DNA of 64,000 nt from Halomonas sp. (GCF_011050415.1 NZ_DRFS01000008.1:186001-250000); one strand, 5' to 3'; positions 17,464-29,363 are shown, counted from the stretch's first letter. The notes: generated by a model not told the origin, from the letters alone. Made by a program: numbers and translations.

Positions 17464-18829
17464 GCTCTGTGCGCTTACTGGGGCGCTGCCAATCAATTTT
17501 TTCTAACTGACGACTGCGTGTCACCGCCAAGGCGTAGTCGGCAACGTCTTTAGCGATTGTTGAACCCGCGCCTATCGTCGCCCCTTTGCCTATTGTGACT
17601 GGGGCCACTAACGCGGTGTTAGAACCGATAAAGGCCTGATCGCAAATCTCGGTACGATGCTTGTTTGCACCGTCATAATTGCAGGTAATAGTGCCAGCCC
17701 CTACGTTCACATCTCGACCTAAGTGAGCGTCACCAACATAACTTAAATGGTTAATTTTGCTGCCTTCGCCCACTTCCGCATTTTTGGTTTCGACAAAATT
17801 ACCTACTTTGGCTTTTACCGCTAACCGCGTACCAGGGCGTAATCGGGCAAAAGGACCAATTTGGTTAAAGCCAGCCGCGACGGTACCGTCTATCACGCTG
17901 TGGGTATCTATTACGCTTTCCGCACCTATCTTACTGTTTTTAATCACGCAGTAAGGACCAATACGTACACCTTCGCCAAGCTCAACGTCACCTTCAAACA
18001 CACAGCCCACGTCGATAAACACATCATGGCCGCAGACTAAACGCCCACGTATATCCAAGCGTGCAGGGTCAGCTAGCGCGACGCCCTGATCCATTAATTT
18101 ATCGGCAAGTTTTAGTTGATAAGCGCGCTCCAAGCGGGCCATTTGCGCCCGGTTGTTGACGCCTTCTACTTCCACGGCGCTAAAGGGCTGGGTAGTACGC
18201 ACCTTAATCCCCTCTTCCGCCGCCATAGCAATGACATCTGTCAGGTAATATTCGCCCTGAGCATTTTCAGAGGAGAGCTGTGGCAACCAGCGCTTTAGCT
18301 GAGCGCTGGTCATAGCCATAATGCCGGTATTGCACTCTTTGATGGCAAGCTGGGTGCTGGTAGCATCTTTTTGCTCAATAATGGCTACCGCATTGCCAGC
18401 ATCGTTGCGCACAATCCGTCCATAGCCGGATGGATCATCCAGGGTCACCGTTAGCAACCCCATATGCTGCTCATCGACATGGGCCAAAAGCTCAACTAAC
18501 GATTCGCGCTTTAAAAGCGGCACATCACCGTAAAGAATCAATACTTTACCGGTACCTAACTGTTCAAGCGCTTGTGCAACTGCATGCCCCGTACCCTTCT
18601 GTTCGGCTTGAACAGCAAACTGTACTGAATTTTCAGCCAGCGCCACGCGCAGCTGTTCAGCACCATGACCAATCACCACATGGGTACGGTCAGGGTGAAG
18701 TGTGGAGGCGGTATCCAATACATGCTGTACCATCGGCTTGCCTGCCAAGGTATGCAGCACTTTGGGAGTTTGTGAACGCATACGCGTGCCTTTACCCGCC
18801 GCAAGAATGACGATATCCAGTTCGTGCAT
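17459..18829 (-). CDS. glmU: Bifunctional UDP-N-acetylglucosamine pyrophosphorylase / glucosamine-1-phosphate acetyltransferase
   Basis: Acetylates glucosamine-1-phosphate and then couples it to UTP, giving UDP-GlcNAc. The N-terminal uridylyltransferase domain has LAAGKGTRMRSQTPKVLH, LYGDVPLL and EQKDAT; the C-terminal left-handed beta-helix has hexapeptide repeats and the acetyltransferase segment GNFVETKNAEVGEGSKINHLSYVGD. The ATG at 18829 gives 456 residues, the length of E. coli GlmU, and has AGGTGA 5 bases upstream; the GTG at 18838 lies inside apbE and is unlikely. The start follows the apbE stop by one base, implying translational coupling. Confidence 0.96.
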   Translation of the reverse strand: MHELDIVILAAGKGTRMRSQTPKVLHTLAGKPMVQHVLDTASTLHPDRTHVVIGHGAEQLRVALAENSVQFAVQAEQKGTGHAVAQALEQLGTGKVLILYGDVPLLKRESLVELLAHVDEQHMGLLTVTLDDPSGYGRIVRNDAGNAVAIIEQKDATSTQLAIKECNTGIMAMTSAQLKRWLPQLSSENAQGEYYLTDVIAMAAEEGIKVRTTQPFSAVEVEGVNNRAQMARLERAYQLKLADKLMDQGVALADPARLDIRGRLVCGHDVFIDVGCVFEGDVELGEGVRIGPYCVIKNSKIGAESVIDTHSVIDGTVAAGFNQIGPFARLRPGTRLAVKAKVGNFVETKNAEVGEGSKINHLSYVGDAHLGRDVNVGAGTITCNYDGANKHRTEICDQAFIGSNTALVAPVTIGKGATIGAGSTIAKDVADYALAVTRSRQLEKIDWQRPSKRTEQ

Positions 18830-18830
18830 A

Positions 18831-20015
18831 TTATTCACCTGTTACGGGTTGATCGATGGGCATGGTAGTTTGAAGTGTTGGGTCTGGCGTTCCCGAAGCA
18901 GCCGGAAGTTGTTCAATACCCAACTCATTCGCCAGCGCGTCACCAAAAACATTAACAAATTCGGGGCTAGCGAGGCTCTGCCACGCGTCTCCGTTGCGAA
19001 TAAGCAGCAATACTTTGAGACTGTTATCCACCGCTATCTGCATAGCCTCCTCCTCACCCACGACCATAAGCGCCGTTGCCCACGCATCGGCCCACGCATT
19101 AGAGGGGTGAAAAACGGATACCGATACGAGGCGGTGGGCAACAGGCTGACCTGTACGCGGGTCAATGGTATGAGAGAACCGCTCCCCATCGACTTCAAAA
19201 TAGTTGCGGTAGTCACCAGAAGTGGCCACCGACATATTCTCCAACGGGATAATATGTTGCGCCCGCTGCTGCCCATCCTCAGGTACTTCAATACCAATGC
19301 GCCATGGGGTTTGCTCTTGTGTATCGCGCTGGCCCTTGGCAATTAGGTCACCACCTAAATTGACTAAATAGTGCTCTATACCCTGCTGATCTAAAAACGC
19401 AGCGACACGATCAGTGGCATGACCTTTAGCCACGCCAGAAAGATCAACAAACACATCGCGGTTACGCCGGGCCTGCATCGCTTGGGCATCGATTTCGACC
19501 GCATCAAAGCCCACCTTAGCGAGCTGTTCGGCCAAGTCTTCATCGGAAGGCACGGTTTCCGGCCGCGCCCCAGGGCCAAAACTCCATAAATTAACCACGT
19601 CACCAATCGTAATATCGAAGGCACCATGGCTGGATTCAGCCACCGATTGGCTAATCGCCAGTACTTCAATAAGCTCATTAGAGAGCGGCTGCCACTCTTC
19701 CAGTGGAGCCTCGTTGAAGGCAATCAGTTCAGCATCATCGCGGTAAGTGGACATCGCTTGATCAACGCTTTCAAGTTCGGCCAAGAATCCCTCTTCCAAC
19801 GCCTGTGATTGGCCCAGTGTCAGCGGATCCGTAATGGTCACTTGATAAAAGGTGCCAAAAATATTGCCCTCAAAACGTACCGGCGACTCCAACGGGCGAT
19901 CATTTTCTGAGCAACCTCCCATGACCAGCGCCATCAGTAATAGCGCCCCCCCACACACAACCTTATGCCCAACACTCTGTTTACTTAAAGACGCCTGCCC
20001 ACCAGCGTTGTTCAT
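18831..20015 (-). CDS. apbE: FAD:protein FMN transferase, lipoprotein (ApbE)
   Basis: Transfers FMN onto Thr residues of flavoproteins such as NqrB/NqrC and RnfG/RnfD at the outer face of the inner membrane. A lipoprotein signal (GALLLMALVMGGC, lipidated Cys35) is followed by the ApbE fold: GTFYQVTI, MSTYRDDAELIAFN, GAFDITIGDVVNLWSFG, DLSGVAKGHATD, YLVNLGGDLIAKG, and SGDYRNYFEVDG/FSHTIDPRTGQPV. The 394-residue protein ends in a Pro/Thr-rich tail. No Nqr or Rnf genes are in the window. It is tightly linked to glmU downstream, an unusual neighbour. Confidence 0.93.
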   Translation of the reverse strand: MNNAGGQASLSKQSVGHKVVCGGALLLMALVMGGCSENDRPLESPVRFEGNIFGTFYQVTITDPLTLGQSQALEEGFLAELESVDQAMSTYRDDAELIAFNEAPLEEWQPLSNELIEVLAISQSVAESSHGAFDITIGDVVNLWSFGPGARPETVPSDEDLAEQLAKVGFDAVEIDAQAMQARRNRDVFVDLSGVAKGHATDRVAAFLDQQGIEHYLVNLGGDLIAKGQRDTQEQTPWRIGIEVPEDGQQRAQHIIPLENMSVATSGDYRNYFEVDGERFSHTIDPRTGQPVAHRLVSVSVFHPSNAWADAWATALMVVGEEEAMQIAVDNSLKVLLLIRNGDAWQSLASPEFVNVFGDALANELGIEQLPAASGTPDPTLQTTMPIDQPVTGE

Positions 20016-20054
20016 AGCTGCTTTGCCCTAAAATAATGCACTTAATAAAAGCGC

Positions 20055-20855
20055 TTAAAAATGAAAGAACCATAGCAGCCAAGCGCCAAATAGCACGCGA
20101 TAGATAACAAAAGGCTGCATTCCCAATTTTTTAATAATTACTAAGAAGTAGTGGATACACAAATAAGCGCTTATACCTGATAGCAAGGTTCCTACCAACA
20201 TCGCTATCCAGTCAACTGTTTGGGGTTCACGAAATAACCCCACCGCTTCTAAACCACCCGCTAAGACAATAACCGGAATCGACAGTAGAAAAGAGAACCT
20301 AGCAGCCCCTTCGCGGCTCATCCCCACCATGAGGGCCGCTGTAATGGTGATTCCCGACCGAGAAGTGCCTGGAATGAGCGCCAGTGCCTGGGCTCCACCA
20401 ATAATCAACACGTCCTTTAGGCTCAGTTGGTACTCATTACGCGTTCCACGCTTATACCAATCGGCATACCCCAACAATATCCCGAAACCAATTAAGCTAA
20501 CTCCAATAATCAGCGTAGAACGCATATAGTTAGAAATAACATCGTGTAGCAGTAGACCAACTATACTCACGGGAAGTGTCGCCAATACCACCCAAAAGGC
20601 TAGTCGAGCATCCTGATCCACCCCTTTACCGCCTATTGCAGCTAGGCTACTGGTTACCATTTGCCAAATTTCCCGCCAAAAATAGATAATGACAGCGGAC
20701 AAACTTCCTAAATGCAGCGCAACATCAAATGCCAGCCCCTGATCTTCCCAGGCTGTTAATACAGGCACCAAAATCAGATGAGCAGAACTAGAAACGGGTA
20801 AAAACTCAGATACTCCCTGTACAACCGCTAACACCACCACCTGAAGCCAATCCAT
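20055..20855 (-). CDS. uppP: Undecaprenyl-diphosphatase UppP (BacA family)
   Basis: Polytopic inner-membrane phosphatase that recycles undecaprenyl pyrophosphate, the lipid carrier of peptidoglycan precursors; overexpression gives bacitracin resistance. Family signatures are VVQGVSEFLPVSSSAHL near the N-terminus, which supplies the acidic and Ser catalytic residues, and ALIPGTSRSGITITAALM, which holds the catalytic Arg. Length 266 and about eight hydrophobic segments fit. The GGA-preceded ATG at 20855 is clear. It lies directly upstream of apbE-glmU-glmS, so four genes with mostly envelope roles run in a row. Confidence 0.95.
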   Translation of the reverse strand: MDWLQVVVLAVVQGVSEFLPVSSSAHLILVPVLTAWEDQGLAFDVALHLGSLSAVIIYFWREIWQMVTSSLAAIGGKGVDQDARLAFWVVLATLPVSIVGLLLHDVISNYMRSTLIIGVSLIGFGILLGYADWYKRGTRNEYQLSLKDVLIIGGAQALALIPGTSRSGITITAALMVGMSREGAARFSFLLSIPVIVLAGGLEAVGLFREPQTVDWIAMLVGTLLSGISAYLCIHYFLVIIKKLGMQPFVIYRVLFGAWLLWFFHF

Positions 20856-21112
20856 AGGTAATCCTGTGTATAAAAATTAATGTGATTTTTTGTAAAGGCG
20901 CTTAAGGATACACATACGCTAATTCTTTGTCCGCCATTGCCTTTACTTCCGCTCATTTTCGCATGTTCAAACTTTGACCTTTGTACACAAGCACTAGTGT
21001 TGCTGCTAAAAAGCGCGGTTTTACAGCGCAGGGCAAGTGGGGGCTATAGAGGAACAAGAGGAGTGCGCTACAATAGATGACTATTGCAAGTGTGCGGCCT
21101 CTTAAGGTACCC

Positions 21113-22306
21113 ATGACTCAGACCATCGAAACGCCAGTGGTTCACAACAAAGAGCTACATAGCCAAGATGCCAAGCGCGTCACCTATATTGGCGCCTGGC
21201 TTGATGCTGTACTGAGTATCGTCAAAGTGACGATTGGCTTTATGGTCGGTTCCGCCGCGCTGATCGCGGATGGTATTCACTCCCTGTCTGATTTAGTCAC
21301 CGATGGCTTTGTGCTAGCGGCCATTCATTACGGGCGCCAAGAGCCCGATAAAGATCACCATTACGGCCATGGTCGTATTGAAACACTCACCACACTGCTG
21401 CTGGGAAGCGTACTGATTTTCGTGGCAGGAGGTATTGCCTGGTCGAGTTTGCATCGCCTGTTTAGTGGCACGGAAGTCAACGCCCCTGGCTTGCTGGCGA
21501 TTGTGATTACAGTAATCGCACTGTTTAGCAAAGAGTGGATTTTCCGCTACACCATGCGGGTCGCCAAACGGGTAAAGTCGAAATTACTCGAAGCCAACGC
21601 CTGGCATTCGCGCAGCGATGCTTTATCCACCGCCGTGGTGCTAGTAGCCCTGGTGGGAGCCCAGTTTGGGTTAGGTTGGCTAGACGCTGTGGCCGCCATT
21701 ATTGTCGGCTTATTAGTCGGTAAAGTTGGCTTAGACTTACTGTGGGAATCCGCCAGAGAACTGGTTGATACCGCGTTACCCGTTGACGTACAGAATCAGA
21801 TGCACGATGTCGCCCGCAGCGTCCCGGGGGTGGATAGCGTACATGATCTGCGCACACGCCAATCAGCCGGCTGGGTAATGGTCGACTTACATGTGGTTGT
21901 GGGTCCTAAAATAACCGTTTCAGAAGCCCATGAAATCGGTAACGAAGTTAGCCGCCGCTTGCGCCACGAATTTCCCGCGCTAACTGACGTTATCTTCCAC
22001 GTCGATCCAGAAGATGATGCGGGCGCAGGCGACCCAAGCCGTCTACCCGGATTACCCCTGCGTCCTGAAGTCGAAGCAGCGCTTGATGCCCGTTGGTATA
22101 CCCACCCGGTGTGGCGGACGCTGAATGAGCTTCAGTTGCACTACCTAGATGACAAGGTATCGGTCTCTTTAATTATTGATGATGCGGTTAACCAGCCCCC
22201 TCAATGCCTCGCAAGCCAGTTAAAAGCGCTGGCTTACGATATTGAGTGGCTGGGTCATGTCGAAGTGATGTTTATTACTCGCGCCGCCAGCAGTTCAATG
22301 CGCTAG
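21113..22306 (+). CDS. Cation diffusion facilitator (CDF) transporter
   Basis: Inner-membrane divalent metal/proton antiporter. Six hydrophobic segments are followed by a cytoplasmic ferredoxin-like dimerisation domain (VPGVDSVHDLRTRQ, VDLHVVVGPKITVSEAHEIG, TDVIFHVDPED). The metal site motifs are HSLSD in TM2 and HSRSD in TM5 (an HD-HD set, common in zinc-type members), and the loop has HHYGHGRIETL. An extra C-terminal stretch of about 80 residues follows the usual end. The ATG at 21113 has TAAGG 5 bases upstream; an ATG at 21077 is possible, but a TACAAT -10-like box at 21069-21074 argues against it. It converges on mgtE with a 20-bp gap. Confidence 0.88.
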   Translation: MTQTIETPVVHNKELHSQDAKRVTYIGAWLDAVLSIVKVTIGFMVGSAALIADGIHSLSDLVTDGFVLAAIHYGRQEPDKDHHYGHGRIETLTTLLLGSVLIFVAGGIAWSSLHRLFSGTEVNAPGLLAIVITVIALFSKEWIFRYTMRVAKRVKSKLLEANAWHSRSDALSTAVVLVALVGAQFGLGWLDAVAAIIVGLLVGKVGLDLLWESARELVDTALPVDVQNQMHDVARSVPGVDSVHDLRTRQSAGWVMVDLHVVVGPKITVSEAHEIGNEVSRRLRHEFPALTDVIFHVDPEDDAGAGDPSRLPGLPLRPEVEAALDARWYTHPVWRTLNELQLHYLDDKVSVSLIIDDAVNQPPQCLASQLKALAYDIEWLGHVEVMFITRAASSSMR

Positions 22307-22326
22307 GTTTTATACAGAACGGTTGG

Positions 22327-23709
22327 TTACATACCAGAGAGCAATGCTGTGGCAATACTGAAGTAGATCACTACCCCTGACGCATCAATTAAGGTGGTTA
22401 CCAGCGGTGCCGATGCCGTAGCGGGGTCGACCTTGAAGCGTTCTAGTACGAACGGTAGACACATCCCAAGCAGGCTACCAAACAGCACGATGGTAACCAT
22501 GCTCAAGGCAACGACCATCGCTAGCGCCTCACCGCCCCGCATGATGCCGATAGGTGTGACGGCAATCGCCATCGTGATACCCAACGCACCGGCTACTAAT
22601 AACTCGCGTCCTAGTAACTTACCCCAATCTTTAACGCCAACATCGCCGGTTGCCATACCACGCACCATCAACGTAGCTGCCTGAGCACCGGCGTTACCAC
22701 CACTACCGATCAGCAACGGTAAAAAGAATACCAAGGCCACTTGCGCCGCAATCGTCTCTTCAAAATAGGCAATCCCGGCACCCGAGAATAGGTTGGCAAA
22801 TACCAGCAGTACCAACCACGTCACCCGCTTACGGTAGAGACTCCAGAGCGGTACACGGCTAACGCCATCTTCCAGCTGGCCGATCGACATCCCTTTATGG
22901 AAATCCTCCGTTGCCTCAGATTCAGCCACGTCCATGGCGTCATCGTGGGTCACTATCCCCACCATTCGCCCATCATGATCAATCACAGGCAACGCTAGCA
23001 AGTCGTAACGCGCAACAATACGAGCGACTTCTTCCTGCTCTTCATCGACTGTAGTACTAATAACATCTTTAATCATGATGTCATCCACCAAGGCCCCGGG
23101 GCGCGCCACCATTAATTGGCGCAACGACATGGTGCCAATCAGATGCCCTTCACTATCCAGCACGTATAATTGATAAACTGTTTCCGCATCGGGGGCTGTT
23201 TGGCGTACCCGCATCATGGCTTGAGACACCGTCATGCCACTGGCTATGGCGACATAGTCAGAGGTCATAATGGCGCCAGCGGTGCCCTCTTCGTAGCTGG
23301 CAAGTCGCTTTAAATCTTCACGCTCTTGATGAGCCATACGGCGCAACAGCGCTTCACGGCGGTCTTCATCCAATAAATTAAAGAGATCGGCTCGTTCATC
23401 TGACCCCATCTCTTCCAGTAGCTTGAGTACCTGGGTATCACCCAACTCACCGACGACTTCAAGCTGGCTTTCCCCAGGCAAGTAGCCCAGCACGTTAGCA
23501 GCACGCTCGGCAGACAAGATATCCAACAGTGAGAGCGCCGAGGGCAGCTCTTCATCATCTTCAATCATCTCCTCAAGCACTTCACCAATATCCGCTGAGC
23601 GGGTTTCGGCAAGACGTAATGAGAGCAGCGATTTACTTGGCGCGTCCTTGGCTAACTCGTCGAGCAGCTCGGCTTTTAATTCCCGTAGGCTTTCATCATT
23701 CAATGCCAT
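22327..23709 (-). CDS. mgtE: Magnesium transporter MgtE
   Basis: Homodimeric Mg2+ channel gated by cytoplasmic Mg2+. The N domain (about residues 1-130) shows the helical DERADLFNLLDEDRREALLRRM repeats, a CBS pair follows (about 135-260: GAIMTSDYVAI, VDDIMIKDVISTTVDEEQEEV, GIVTHDDAMDV), and the C-terminal five-helix pore contains SGGNAGAQAATLMVRG, the conserved selectivity region. The ATG at 23709 has AAGGGGAGA just upstream and gives 460 residues. No Mg2+-sensing leader was recognised upstream. Confidence 0.95.
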   Translation of the reverse strand: MALNDESLRELKAELLDELAKDAPSKSLLSLRLAETRSADIGEVLEEMIEDDEELPSALSLLDILSAERAANVLGYLPGESQLEVVGELGDTQVLKLLEEMGSDERADLFNLLDEDRREALLRRMAHQEREDLKRLASYEEGTAGAIMTSDYVAIASGMTVSQAMMRVRQTAPDAETVYQLYVLDSEGHLIGTMSLRQLMVARPGALVDDIMIKDVISTTVDEEQEEVARIVARYDLLALPVIDHDGRMVGIVTHDDAMDVAESEATEDFHKGMSIGQLEDGVSRVPLWSLYRKRVTWLVLLVFANLFSGAGIAYFEETIAAQVALVFFLPLLIGSGGNAGAQAATLMVRGMATGDVGVKDWGKLLGRELLVAGALGITMAIAVTPIGIMRGGEALAMVVALSMVTIVLFGSLLGMCLPFVLERFKVDPATASAPLVTTLIDASGVVIYFSIATALLSGM

Positions 23710-23778
23710 GGCTCTCCCCTTCACGCTGACAAACTTAGTGCTACCGACTTAGTGAATCATACTAGCAGACATAAAAAA

Positions 23779-23812
23779 GCCCCTTGAACCCTTGTTAACG
23801 GGTTCAAGGGGC
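23779..23812 (-). terminator. Rho-independent terminator of the atp operon
   Basis: A 13-bp stem (GCCCCTTGAACCC, 23779-23791, with 23800-23812) and 8-base loop lie 26 bp after the atpC stop and are followed on the minus strand by six T. Confidence 0.85.
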
Positions 23813-23837
23813 GTTTATTTCACGCCAACGCGTGGTA

Positions 23838-24266
23838 TCAGCCTTTACCGGCCTTTTTGCGCAGTTGCTGAATCGTACGCAACTGGGCAACGGCTTCGGC
23901 AAGTTCAGCGGCCGCTCGGGTATAATCAAGCTCCGTTGACTTCTCATTAAAGGCTTTCAGCGCTTGCTGACGTGCTTCCTCGGCTGCAGCCTCATTGAGG
24001 TCGCTGGCACGCGAAGCAGCATCAGCCAGAATCGTCACCACATCCGGCTGGACTTCCATGAAGCCACCTGAGACAAAGAAGTTCTCTTCCTTGCCATCAT
24101 CGTGGATCACGCGGATCGGACCCGGCTGAAGCTCCGTCAACAAGGGTACGTGACCTGGCAAAATACCCAGGTCACCCATAACCCCGGAAGCAATTACCTG
24201 CTCAACCTTGCCTGAGAAGATAGATGCTTCAGCGCTGACGATATTGCATGTGAAGCTATTCGCCAT
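23838..24266 (-). CDS. atpC: F1Fo ATP synthase subunit epsilon
   Basis: Part of the central stalk of F1 and a regulator of ATP hydrolysis. The 142-residue protein has the N-terminal beta-sandwich (TCNIVSAEASIFSGKVEQV, GDLGILPGHVPLLTEL, FFVSGGFMEVQPDVVTILAD) and the C-terminal helical hairpin with ALKAFNEKSTELDYTRAAAEL. It is the last gene of the operon and is followed by a strong terminator. Confidence 0.96.
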   Translation of the reverse strand: MANSFTCNIVSAEASIFSGKVEQVIASGVMGDLGILPGHVPLLTELQPGPIRVIHDDGKEENFFVSGGFMEVQPDVVTILADAASRASDLNEAAAEEARQQALKAFNEKSTELDYTRAAAELAEAVAQLRTIQQLRKKAGKG

Positions 24267-24290
24267 AGCGAATCCCCCTAATGGACGGGA

Positions 24291-25682
<1,392 letters not shown>

Positions 25683-25744
25683 CTAAAACCTGCAAATGAA
25701 ACCTGTCTGCCGGGAGCCATTGTAAAAAGAAGGCTCCCTAGGCG

Positions 25745-26638
25745 TTATACGGCAGCAGCGCCGCCGACGATCTCAGAAATTTCCTGGGTGATGGCGGCCT
25801 GACGGGCCTTGTTGTACACCATCTCCAGATCGTCGATCAGGCCGCCCGCGTTGTCAGTGGCACTTTTCATAGCGATCATTCGGGCTGCTTGTTCGCAGGC
25901 GCCGTTTTCCACTACCGCCTGATACACCTGTGATTCGATGAAACGAACCAACAGGCTATCGAGCAGCGCCTTGGCATCCGGTTCATACAGGTAGTCCCAG
26001 CTTCCGGGACGGGCGTTTTCGTTGTCTTGCTCAGCGTCTTCTGCACCCATATCAGGTGACAGCGGCAGAATCTGGCGAACCACAGGCTTTTGCGTCATGG
26101 TATTCACAAACTCATTGTGCACCACGTACAGCCGGTCAAGACGCCCTTCATCGTATGCTTCGAGCATGACCTTGATACTGCCGATCAACCCCTCAACAGT
26201 GGGGGCTTCACCTAAACCACTTTTCGCCGCGACCAAATTACCGCCGTAGTTACGGAAAAAGCTGCTGGCCTTGGCGCCAAGGGCGCAAAAATCCAGTTCA
26301 GCGCCTTCCTTTTTCCAGCTTGCGGCTTCTTTCAGCAAGGCTTTAAAAAGGTTGTGGTTTAAGCCGCCACACAGACCACGGTCGGTAGAAATCACGATGT
26401 AACCCACGCGATTGACCGGCCGTTCCACCATGTAAGGATGCAGATCTTCTTGATCTACATCGGCATCGGCAATGTGGGCAACCACATTACGGATCTGTTT
26501 GGCGTAGGGCTTACTGGCCCTCATCAGATCTTGTGCTTTACGCATTTTCGATGCAGCCACCATTTCCATGGCACTGGTGATCTTCTGCGTATTTTTAATG
26601 CTCCCGATCTGGGTGCGTATCTCTTTTGCAGCTGCCAT
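25745..26638 (-). CDS. atpG: F1Fo ATP synthase subunit gamma
   Basis: Rotor shaft of F1. N-terminal coiled-coil helix [35 protein letters not shown] and its C-terminal partner ([43 protein letters not shown], shown here only as the conserved family end) are recognisable, with [15 protein letters not shown] between. The 297-residue length is slightly longer than the E. coli subunit (287). Confidence 0.96.
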   Translation of the reverse strand: MAAAKEIRTQIGSIKNTQKITSAMEMVAASKMRKAQDLMRASKPYAKQIRNVVAHIADADVDQEDLHPYMVERPVNRVGYIVISTDRGLCGGLNHNLFKALLKEAASWKKEGAELDFCALGAKASSFFRNYGGNLVAAKSGLGEAPTVEGLIGSIKVMLEAYDEGRLDRLYVVHNEFVNTMTQKPVVRQILPLSPDMGAEDAEQDNENARPGSWDYLYEPDAKALLDSLLVRFIESQVYQAVVENGACEQAARMIAMKSATDNAGGLIDDLEMVYNKARQAAITQEISEIVGGAAAV

Positions 26639-26706
26639 AGCGATCTACCCTTCGTTCGTGGCTCACAGAAAGCATGCAAGCCCGCCCATCACAGGCGGAC
26701 CAGTCA

Positions 26707-28251
26707 TTACCAGCTCTGAGTCGCCTTGAACTTCTCGAGACCCGACTTCAAGCCGTCTTGAATCTCACCATTGTAGTCGCCGGTCTGATTGATTTTGTCG
26801 ATTAGTTCGCCGTGTTCCGACTTCATGTAATTGTGCAGGGCACGTTCGAAGTCCAACACTTTGGGCACTTCAACATCATCCAGGTAACCTTCGTTGGCGG
26901 CATACAACGACAGCGCCATTTCTGCTACCGACATCGGCGAGTACTGATTCTGCTTCATCAGCTCGGTAACACGCTGACCGTGCTCAAGCTGCTTACGTGT
27001 AGCTTCATCCAGATCAGACGCAAACTGCGAGAAAGCCGCCAGTTCACGGTACTGAGCCAAGGCCAGACGAACACTACCGCCCAGCTTTTTGATGATTTTG
27101 GTCTGTGCCGCACCACCTACACGAGAAACCGACAGGCCTGCGTTAATCGCCGGACGAATACCGGAGTTAAACAGGTTGGTTTCCAGGAAGATCTGACCAT
27201 CGGTGATCGAAATCACGTTGGTCGGTACGAACGCAGATACGTCGCCACCCTGAGTTTCGATGATTGGCAGCGCGGTTAAGGAACCGGTTTTGCCTTTCAC
27301 TTCACCGTTGGTGAACTTCTCAACATAGTCGACGTTGACGCGAGCAGCACGCTCGAGCAGACGCGAGTGGAGATAGAACACGTCACCGGGATAAGCTTCA
27401 CGGCCTGGCGGACGACGCAGCAGCAGCGATACCTGACGGTAAGCCACGGCCTGCTTGGAAAGGTCGTCATACACAATCAGCGCGTCTTCACCGCGATCGC
27501 GGAAGTATTCGCCCATGGTGCAGCCAGAGTAGGGTGCTAAGAACTGCATCGGTGCAGGATCGGCAGCGCCAGCGGCGACAACAATGGTGTGACCCATGGC
27601 GCCGTGCTCTTCAAGCTTGCGTACTACGTTCGCAATGGTCGACTGTTTCTGACCAATTGCCACGTAGACACAGGTAACGCCTTTGCCTTTCTGGTTGATG
27701 ATCGCATCAATGGCAATTGCGGACTTACCAATCTGACGGTCACCGATAATCAACTCACGCTGACCACGGCCAATCGGCACCATAGCGTCGATTGACTTAA
27801 GACCGGTTTGAATCGGCTCATCAACAGACTGACGAGTGATAACGCCCGGTGCCACTTTCTCAACGGCGTCGGTCATTTTAGCGTTAATATCGCCTTTGCC
27901 ATCGATGGGGTTACCTAGCGCATCGACCACGCGACCAATCAGCTCAGGGCCAACCGGCACTTCAAGAATACGACCGGTACAAGTCGCGGTCATGCCCTCT
28001 TCAAGCTGCAGGTAGTCGCCCAGCACCACGGCACCTACGGAGTCACGCTCCAGGTTAAGTACCATGCCAAAAATGCTGTTGGGGAATTCAATCATTTCAC
28101 CAAACATTGCGTCTTCGAGGCCGTGAATTTTCACGATACCGTCGGAAACGCTAACGATGGTGCCCTGATTACGGGCTTCGGATGCGACGTCAAGCTTCTC
28201 AATTCGCTGCTTGATGATGTCGCTGATCTCGGAAGGATTCAGTTGCTGCAT
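26707..28251 (-). CDS. atpA: F1Fo ATP synthase subunit alpha
   Basis: Non-catalytic nucleotide-binding subunit of F1. It has the N-terminal [19 protein letters not shown] that contacts delta, the P-loop [18 protein letters not shown] (the alpha-type form with Gln), the [16 protein letters not shown]alker B region, and [19 protein letters not shown], the arginine-finger segment. Length 514 is one residue from E. coli (513). Confidence 0.97.
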   Translation of the reverse strand: MQQLNPSEISDIIKQRIEKLDVASEARNQGTIVSVSDGIVKIHGLEDAMFGEMIEFPNSIFGMVLNLERDSVGAVVLGDYLQLEEGMTATCTGRILEVPVGPELIGRVVDALGNPIDGKGDINAKMTDAVEKVAPGVITRQSVDEPIQTGLKSIDAMVPIGRGQRELIIGDRQIGKSAIAIDAIINQKGKGVTCVYVAIGQKQSTIANVVRKLEEHGAMGHTIVVAAGAADPAPMQFLAPYSGCTMGEYFRDRGEDALIVYDDLSKQAVAYRQVSLLLRRPPGREAYPGDVFYLHSRLLERAARVNVDYVEKFTNGEVKGKTGSLTALPIIETQGGDVSAFVPTNVISITDGQIFLETNLFNSGIRPAINAGLSVSRVGGAAQTKIIKKLGGSVRLALAQYRELAAFSQFASDLDEATRKQLEHGQRVTELMKQNQYSPMSVAEMALSLYAANEGYLDDVEVPKVLDFERALHNYMKSEHGELIDKINQTGDYNGEIQDGLKSGLEKFKATQSW

Positions 28252-28267
28252 GCCATGTCCCTCAGAC

Positions 28268-28804
28268 TCAAGCGGTTAGCGCTTCGGAAAGGCGGTTCAA
28301 TCGACCACGTATCGACCCGTCAATGACGGTGTCTCCAGCACGCAGGATCACACCACCGATAAGCGACTTGTCCACTTGAGTAGTAATGGAGATTTCGCGA
28401 TTCAGACGTTTCTTGAGCGCGTTTGCCAGCTTGGTCTTCTGTTTACTATCAAGCTTGTAAGCAGAGATGACGTTCACTTCAATACGCTGTTCATGTTCAG
28501 CACGCAGGTGCTCAAACTGATCAGCGATTGATGAGAGTGACATCAGTCGACCTTGCTCTGCCAAAACAACCAAAAAACGGTGTAAAGCCTCATCCTGCTC
28601 GCCTGGCGTCATGTCAGTCAGCAGGGATACTTTTTTATCGTTTTTAAGGGTTGGGTTGCTCAGCAAACGACGAACATCGCTGTCAGCGACCACAACGCTT
28701 AGGAAGTTTAGCGATTGTGACCAGCTATCAAGCGCATCATTATCGCGCGCGTATTCAAACGCCGCTTTAGCGTAAGGACGAGCGACGGTCAGTAATTCCG
28801 CCAT
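28268..28804 (-). CDS. atpH: F1Fo ATP synthase subunit delta
   Basis: Peripheral-stalk protein that joins F1 to the b subunits. The 178-residue protein starts [18 protein letters not shown], the family N-terminus, and ends with [38 protein letters not shown] sequence, the conserved C-terminal region. It lies 11 bp after atpF. Confidence 0.95.
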   Translation of the reverse strand: MAELLTVARPYAKAAFEYARDNDALDSWSQSLNFLSVVVADSDVRRLLSNPTLKNDKKVSLLTDMTPGEQDEALHRFLVVLAEQGRLMSLSSIADQFEHLRAEHEQRIEVNVISAYKLDSKQKTKLANALKKRLNREISITTQVDKSLIGGVILRAGDTVIDGSIRGRLNRLSEALTA

Positions 28805-28815
28805 GGTTCACCTCC

Positions 28816-29286
28816 TTACAATTCAGCGGCAAGCTCATCAAGTAACTTGCGATGTGCTTGTTCGTCGACCGAAGCTTGTAGAACACGCTCGGCACCCATA
28901 ATGGCAAGAGTAGAGACCTGAGCACGAAGCTCTTCTTTTGCACGGTTCAGCTCTTGGTCAATCTCAGAACGGGCACTCGCTACTAGGCGCTCGCCTTCGG
29001 CGCGGGCTTGCTCGCGGGCTTCTTCAATCATCTGGGCAGAGCGCTTGTTGGCCTGCTCAAGAATCTGAGAAGCTTGCTCCTTGCTTTCACGCAGCAGTTG
29101 CTCTGCGCGTTCTTGAGCAAGCTCAAGATCACGGGTAGCACGGCTGGCTGCGTCTAAGCCATCAGCAATTTTCTTCTGACGCTCGTGAAGCGCGTTGCTG
29201 ATCGGAGGCCACACATACTTTATGCAAAACCAGACAAAGATCGCGAAGGCGATCGTCTGCCCGATAAGCGTCATGTTGATATTCAC
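28816..29286 (-). CDS. atpF: F1Fo ATP synthase subunit b
   Basis: Peripheral-stalk subunit with one N-terminal membrane helix (about residues 5-25, [20 protein letters not shown]) and a long charged coiled coil that binds delta ([18 protein letters not shown] and onward). Length 156 equals the E. coli subunit. A hairpin separates it from atpE. Confidence 0.95.
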   Translation of the reverse strand: MNINMTLIGQTIAFAIFVWFCIKYVWPPISNALHERQKKIADGLDAASRATRDLELAQERAEQLLRESKEQASQILEQANKRSAQMIEEAREQARAEGERLVASARSEIDQELNRAKEELRAQVSTLAIMGAERVLQASVDEQAHRKLLDELAAEL

Positions 29287-29330
29287 AGGAATGTACCTCT
29301 GACAAGTTCGTGGCGACCGGAGTGAAACAA

Positions 29331-29354
29331 AACCGAGCGGGAAACCGCTCGGTT
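29331..29354 (-). terminator. Hairpin between atpE and atpF, probable attenuator or mRNA stabiliser
   Basis: A perfect 10-bp stem (AACCGAGCGG, 29331-29340, with 29345-29354) closes a 4-base loop 9 bp after the atpE stop. On the minus strand it is followed by TTTTGTTT. A partial terminator or a 3'-end protector here would raise atpE over the downstream genes, in line with the many c subunits per enzyme. The role is inference. Confidence 0.6.
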
Positions 29355-29363
29355 AAGCAGTCA

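Noticed and set aside
18702..19346. 214-residue plus-strand frame over apbE and glmU
   Set aside because: It crosses two well-supported minus-strand genes and has no recognisable protein features.
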